Source of the DNA: Gammaproteobacteria bacterium
GTDB taxonomy: Bacteria; Pseudomonadota; Gammaproteobacteria; Ga0077536
DNA length: 5,837 bases
Reading direction: 5' to 3'
Assembly (NCBI GenBank): GCA_030639105.1
Contig: DAOWDI010000136.1
Location: forward strand, 1 to 5,837
Shown: piece by piece, positions 4,223 to 5,837 of the stretch
Position numbering within the stretch: the stretch's first letter is position 1
Layout of the letters: each line of letters begins with the position of its first letter
Notes under the pieces: model-generated
Database searches by the model: none
Seen by the model: only the letters and a program-made list of their open reading frames with translations
Told to the model about the DNA's origin: nothing
Program-made: the position numbers and the translations under genes

Positions 4223-5837
4223 ATGTCGGCTGAAACCGGAGAAGATGGCGAGGGCTTTGTCACGCGATGGTCGCGCCGCAAGAAAGAAGCGGTACGAGCG
4301 GCCGACGAACCGCTCGCCGACGCAGGGCTCGTATCATCCAACGGGCTGGATGCCAACGCGGCTCATGGCGAGACGCGCCAGAAACCGACTGCTGACCTGC
4401 CACCGGTCGAATCGCTGACGCCGGACAGCGATTACACCGCCTTCTTATCCCCCAAGGTCAGCGTGACCCTGCGCCGCCAGGCGCTACGCAGATTATTTCA
4501 TTCATCCGCCATCGCCGGCCCGGACGGTCTTGAGGACTACGATGAAGACTTCCGTAGTTTCGATCCGCTTGACACCCCGGTCACTACCGATAGGACTCAC
4601 CGCCGCAACAAGGGACGTGCAACCGATACCGAGTCGATAGCGCCGGTAGCGCCCGAGAGAAATGCCGCCCGCGATGTTGCCTTGCAAACGCCGGGATCGA
4701 CCGACAGCACGGCCGCTTCGAGCGTCGAATACCTTTCGCGCGGGAGACTGTTGATCATCGTACCGTTTCGTAATGTTGGCGATGAGACTCGAGCGCTGGA
4801 GCTTGGCGCCAAGCTGACGGATCGCCTGAGCTGTTCTCTGGTCTTGAGCCGCCTGGCGGTGGCCGTACTTGGTGAGTTTGGCGAACAAGCAACGGCCGCG
4901 GGACTATCCGTAGTAGCAGGACCCGAGGTGTCGCTAGCGGGACACATGGGGCGGTTCACCGCCACGCTGCACGATGGCGACGATATCATCGCTGTGGTCA
5001 GCGCCGTCGGCGGTTCCAAGACCTTCGACCTCGTGCTCGATCTGAGCGACCCGCCCTTGTTAGGTGCCGAAACGCCGCCGCCAGGTTATTTCGCGCCGGG
5101 GATTGATCCCGCCGCGCTCGACTCGGCGTTGCGAGAACTTCCCAGTCTGATCGGTACTTTTCAAAAACCGATATACGTCCGGCTCGATCCGAATATCTGC
5201 GCACACAGCCGGGACGGCATTCAAGGCTGCCGGCGGTGTCTGGACCCCTGCCCGACCGGGGCAATCCGATCGGTCGATAACCACATAGAGGTCGATCCCT
5301 TTCTGTGTCAAGGCGGCGGCAGCTGCGGATCCATTTGTCCGACGGGCGCACTACGTTATAGCCATCCACCCGCCGCGATGCCAATGGAGGTAATACGGAC
5401 GTCTCTGACAACCTATTATGGCGCCGGTGGAGCTCGCGCCGTCTTGCTGTTTCATGATGGCGGTTGCGGGAAGGAAATCTTCGCCGCTGCCCATGGCGAC
5501 CTCGATGACCGCCTGGTCCCGGTAGAGGTCGAGGAGATCGGCGCCGTCGGTCTTGAGATGTGTTTAGCGGCGTTAGCCTACGGGGCTGCCGCGATAGGAT
5601 TGCTCATGACGTCGACAACGCCGCCATCGGTGATCCATGAGCTTAGGTTACAGCTAAGCATCGTATATGCCTTGTTGGACGGCCTCGAACTTGACCCCGG
5701 GCGCATCCAGTTGGTCGACGGGCAACCGTCTCATTCCTTATTGCGGCGGCTGGATCCATTGTTGGCATGGCCCGAGCTCGAGAGGGCAACGCATTCGGTG
5801 TTTGATGACAAACGCACCAACATACGGCTTGCCATCG
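4223..5837 (+). CDS. DUF3306-ferredoxin fusion, formate dehydrogenase accessory protein (partial, 3' end off window)
   Basis: At least 538 residues in one uninterrupted frame; the window cuts it. ATG 4223 is the first usual start after TAG 4133-4135; its ribosome binding site is weak (GGTGTGA, 4206-4212). Residues 1-111 match DUF3306: GFVTRWSRRKKEA (11-23), the acidic/aromatic ESLTPDSDYTAFL (63-75), LRRQALRRLF (83-92) and DGLEDYDEDF (101-110). A hydrophilic Thr/Ala/Arg linker spans about 112-168. Residues from about 170 match the ferredoxin of formate dehydrogenase clusters: an alpha/beta segment (RLLIIVPF, LTDRLSC), DLVLDL, PPGYFAPG (286-293), then 4Fe-4S motifs. Cluster 1 has C326, C336, C339 and C343 (ending CPTGAI). 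Cluster 2 has C362, C368 and C372, but Gly365 replaces the expected fourth cysteine. VEVEEIGAVGLEMCLAALAYGA follows. The protein is probably cytoplasmic, for maturation of or electron transfer by a molybdenum or tungsten formate dehydrogenase. In relatives, as I recall, the two domains are separate genes and more 4Fe-4S motifs lie further downstream. Confidence 0.85.
   Translation, partial: MSAETGEDGEGFVTRWSRRKKEAVRAADEPLADAGLVSSNGLDANAAHGETRQKPTADLPPVESLTPDSDYTAFLSPKVSVTLRRQALRRLFHSSAIAGPDGLEDYDEDFRSFDPLDTPVTTDRTHRRNKGRATDTESIAPVAPERNAARDVALQTPGSTDSTAASSVEYLSRGRLLIIVPFRNVGDETRALELGAKLTDRLSCSLVLSRLAVAVLGEFGEQATAAGLSVVAGPEVSLAGHMGRFTATLHDGDDIIAVVSAVGGSKTFDLVLDLSDPPLLGAETPPPGYFAPGIDPAALDSALRELPSLIGTFQKPIYVRLDPNICAHSRDGIQGCRRCLDPCPTGAIRSVDNHIEVDPFLCQGGGSCGSICPTGALRYSHPPAAMPMEVIRTSLTTYYGAGGARAVLLFHDGGCGKEIFAAAHGDLDDRLVPVEVEEIGAVGLEMCLAALAYGAAAIGLLMTSTTPPSVIHELRLQLSIVYALLDGLELDPGRIQLVDGQPSHSLLRRLDPLLAWPELERATHSVFDDKRTNIRLAI

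Noticed and set aside
4209..4418. Plus-strand ORF starting GTG 4209 in another frame
   Set aside because: Arg-rich shadow of the DUF3306 N-terminus, whose motifs are in the frame starting at 4223.
4502..5411. Several minus-strand ORFs opposite the ferredoxin fusion
   Set aside because: They lie opposite a frame with clear DUF3306 and 4Fe-4S motifs and show low-complexity Arg/Ser/Pro composition.
1..5837. CRISPR array, tRNA or rRNA
   Set aside because: No regularly spaced repeats and no cloverleaf or rRNA signature seen on either strand.

Overview
This looks like a chromosomal segment of a moderately GC-rich member of the Pseudomonadota, most likely a gammaproteobacterium. The evidence is a full-length, E. 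coli-type (type II) citrate synthase and a formate-dehydrogenase accessory protein of a kind I associate with proteobacterial formate dehydrogenase clusters. No rRNA or tRNA is present, so the placement is only broad.

Layout. Positions 1-326 hold no gene I can support. Positions 327-1917 (minus strand) hold a decayed copy of a conserved protein of unknown function, with a winged-helix-like C-terminus. It is broken by two in-frame stops (TGA 1377-1375, TAG 1365-1363) and by one frameshift near 690-700. Positions 2040-2408 (minus) encode a small secreted protein rich in His, Gly and Tyr, with an inverted repeat in its leader and a near-perfect palindrome directly after its stop codon. Positions 2409-2784 form the divergent intergenic region. 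It contains a doubtful small minus-strand ORF (2458-2661), a candidate gltA promoter and a 13-bp palindrome. Positions 2785-4095 (plus) encode citrate synthase, gltA. A 127-bp gap follows, with an extended -10 promoter candidate and a perfect 12-bp palindrome. A long plus-strand frame then opens at 4223 and runs off the right edge.

The most interesting object is that last gene. Its N-terminus is a recognisable DUF3306 domain. The same uninterrupted frame continues into the 4Fe-4S ferredoxin that, to my knowledge, is normally a separate neighbouring gene in formate dehydrogenase maturation clusters. The fusion seems to lack the usual N-terminal segment of that ferredoxin, and one cysteine ligand of its second cluster is replaced by glycine. 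The expected upstream DUF3305 partner is absent and gltA sits there instead.

Functionally, gltA is the entry step of the TCA cycle. The fusion protein suggests that formate dehydrogenase genes lie just beyond the right edge. The two genes have separate candidate promoters, so I do not infer an operon. The left third looks like accessory DNA undergoing decay.
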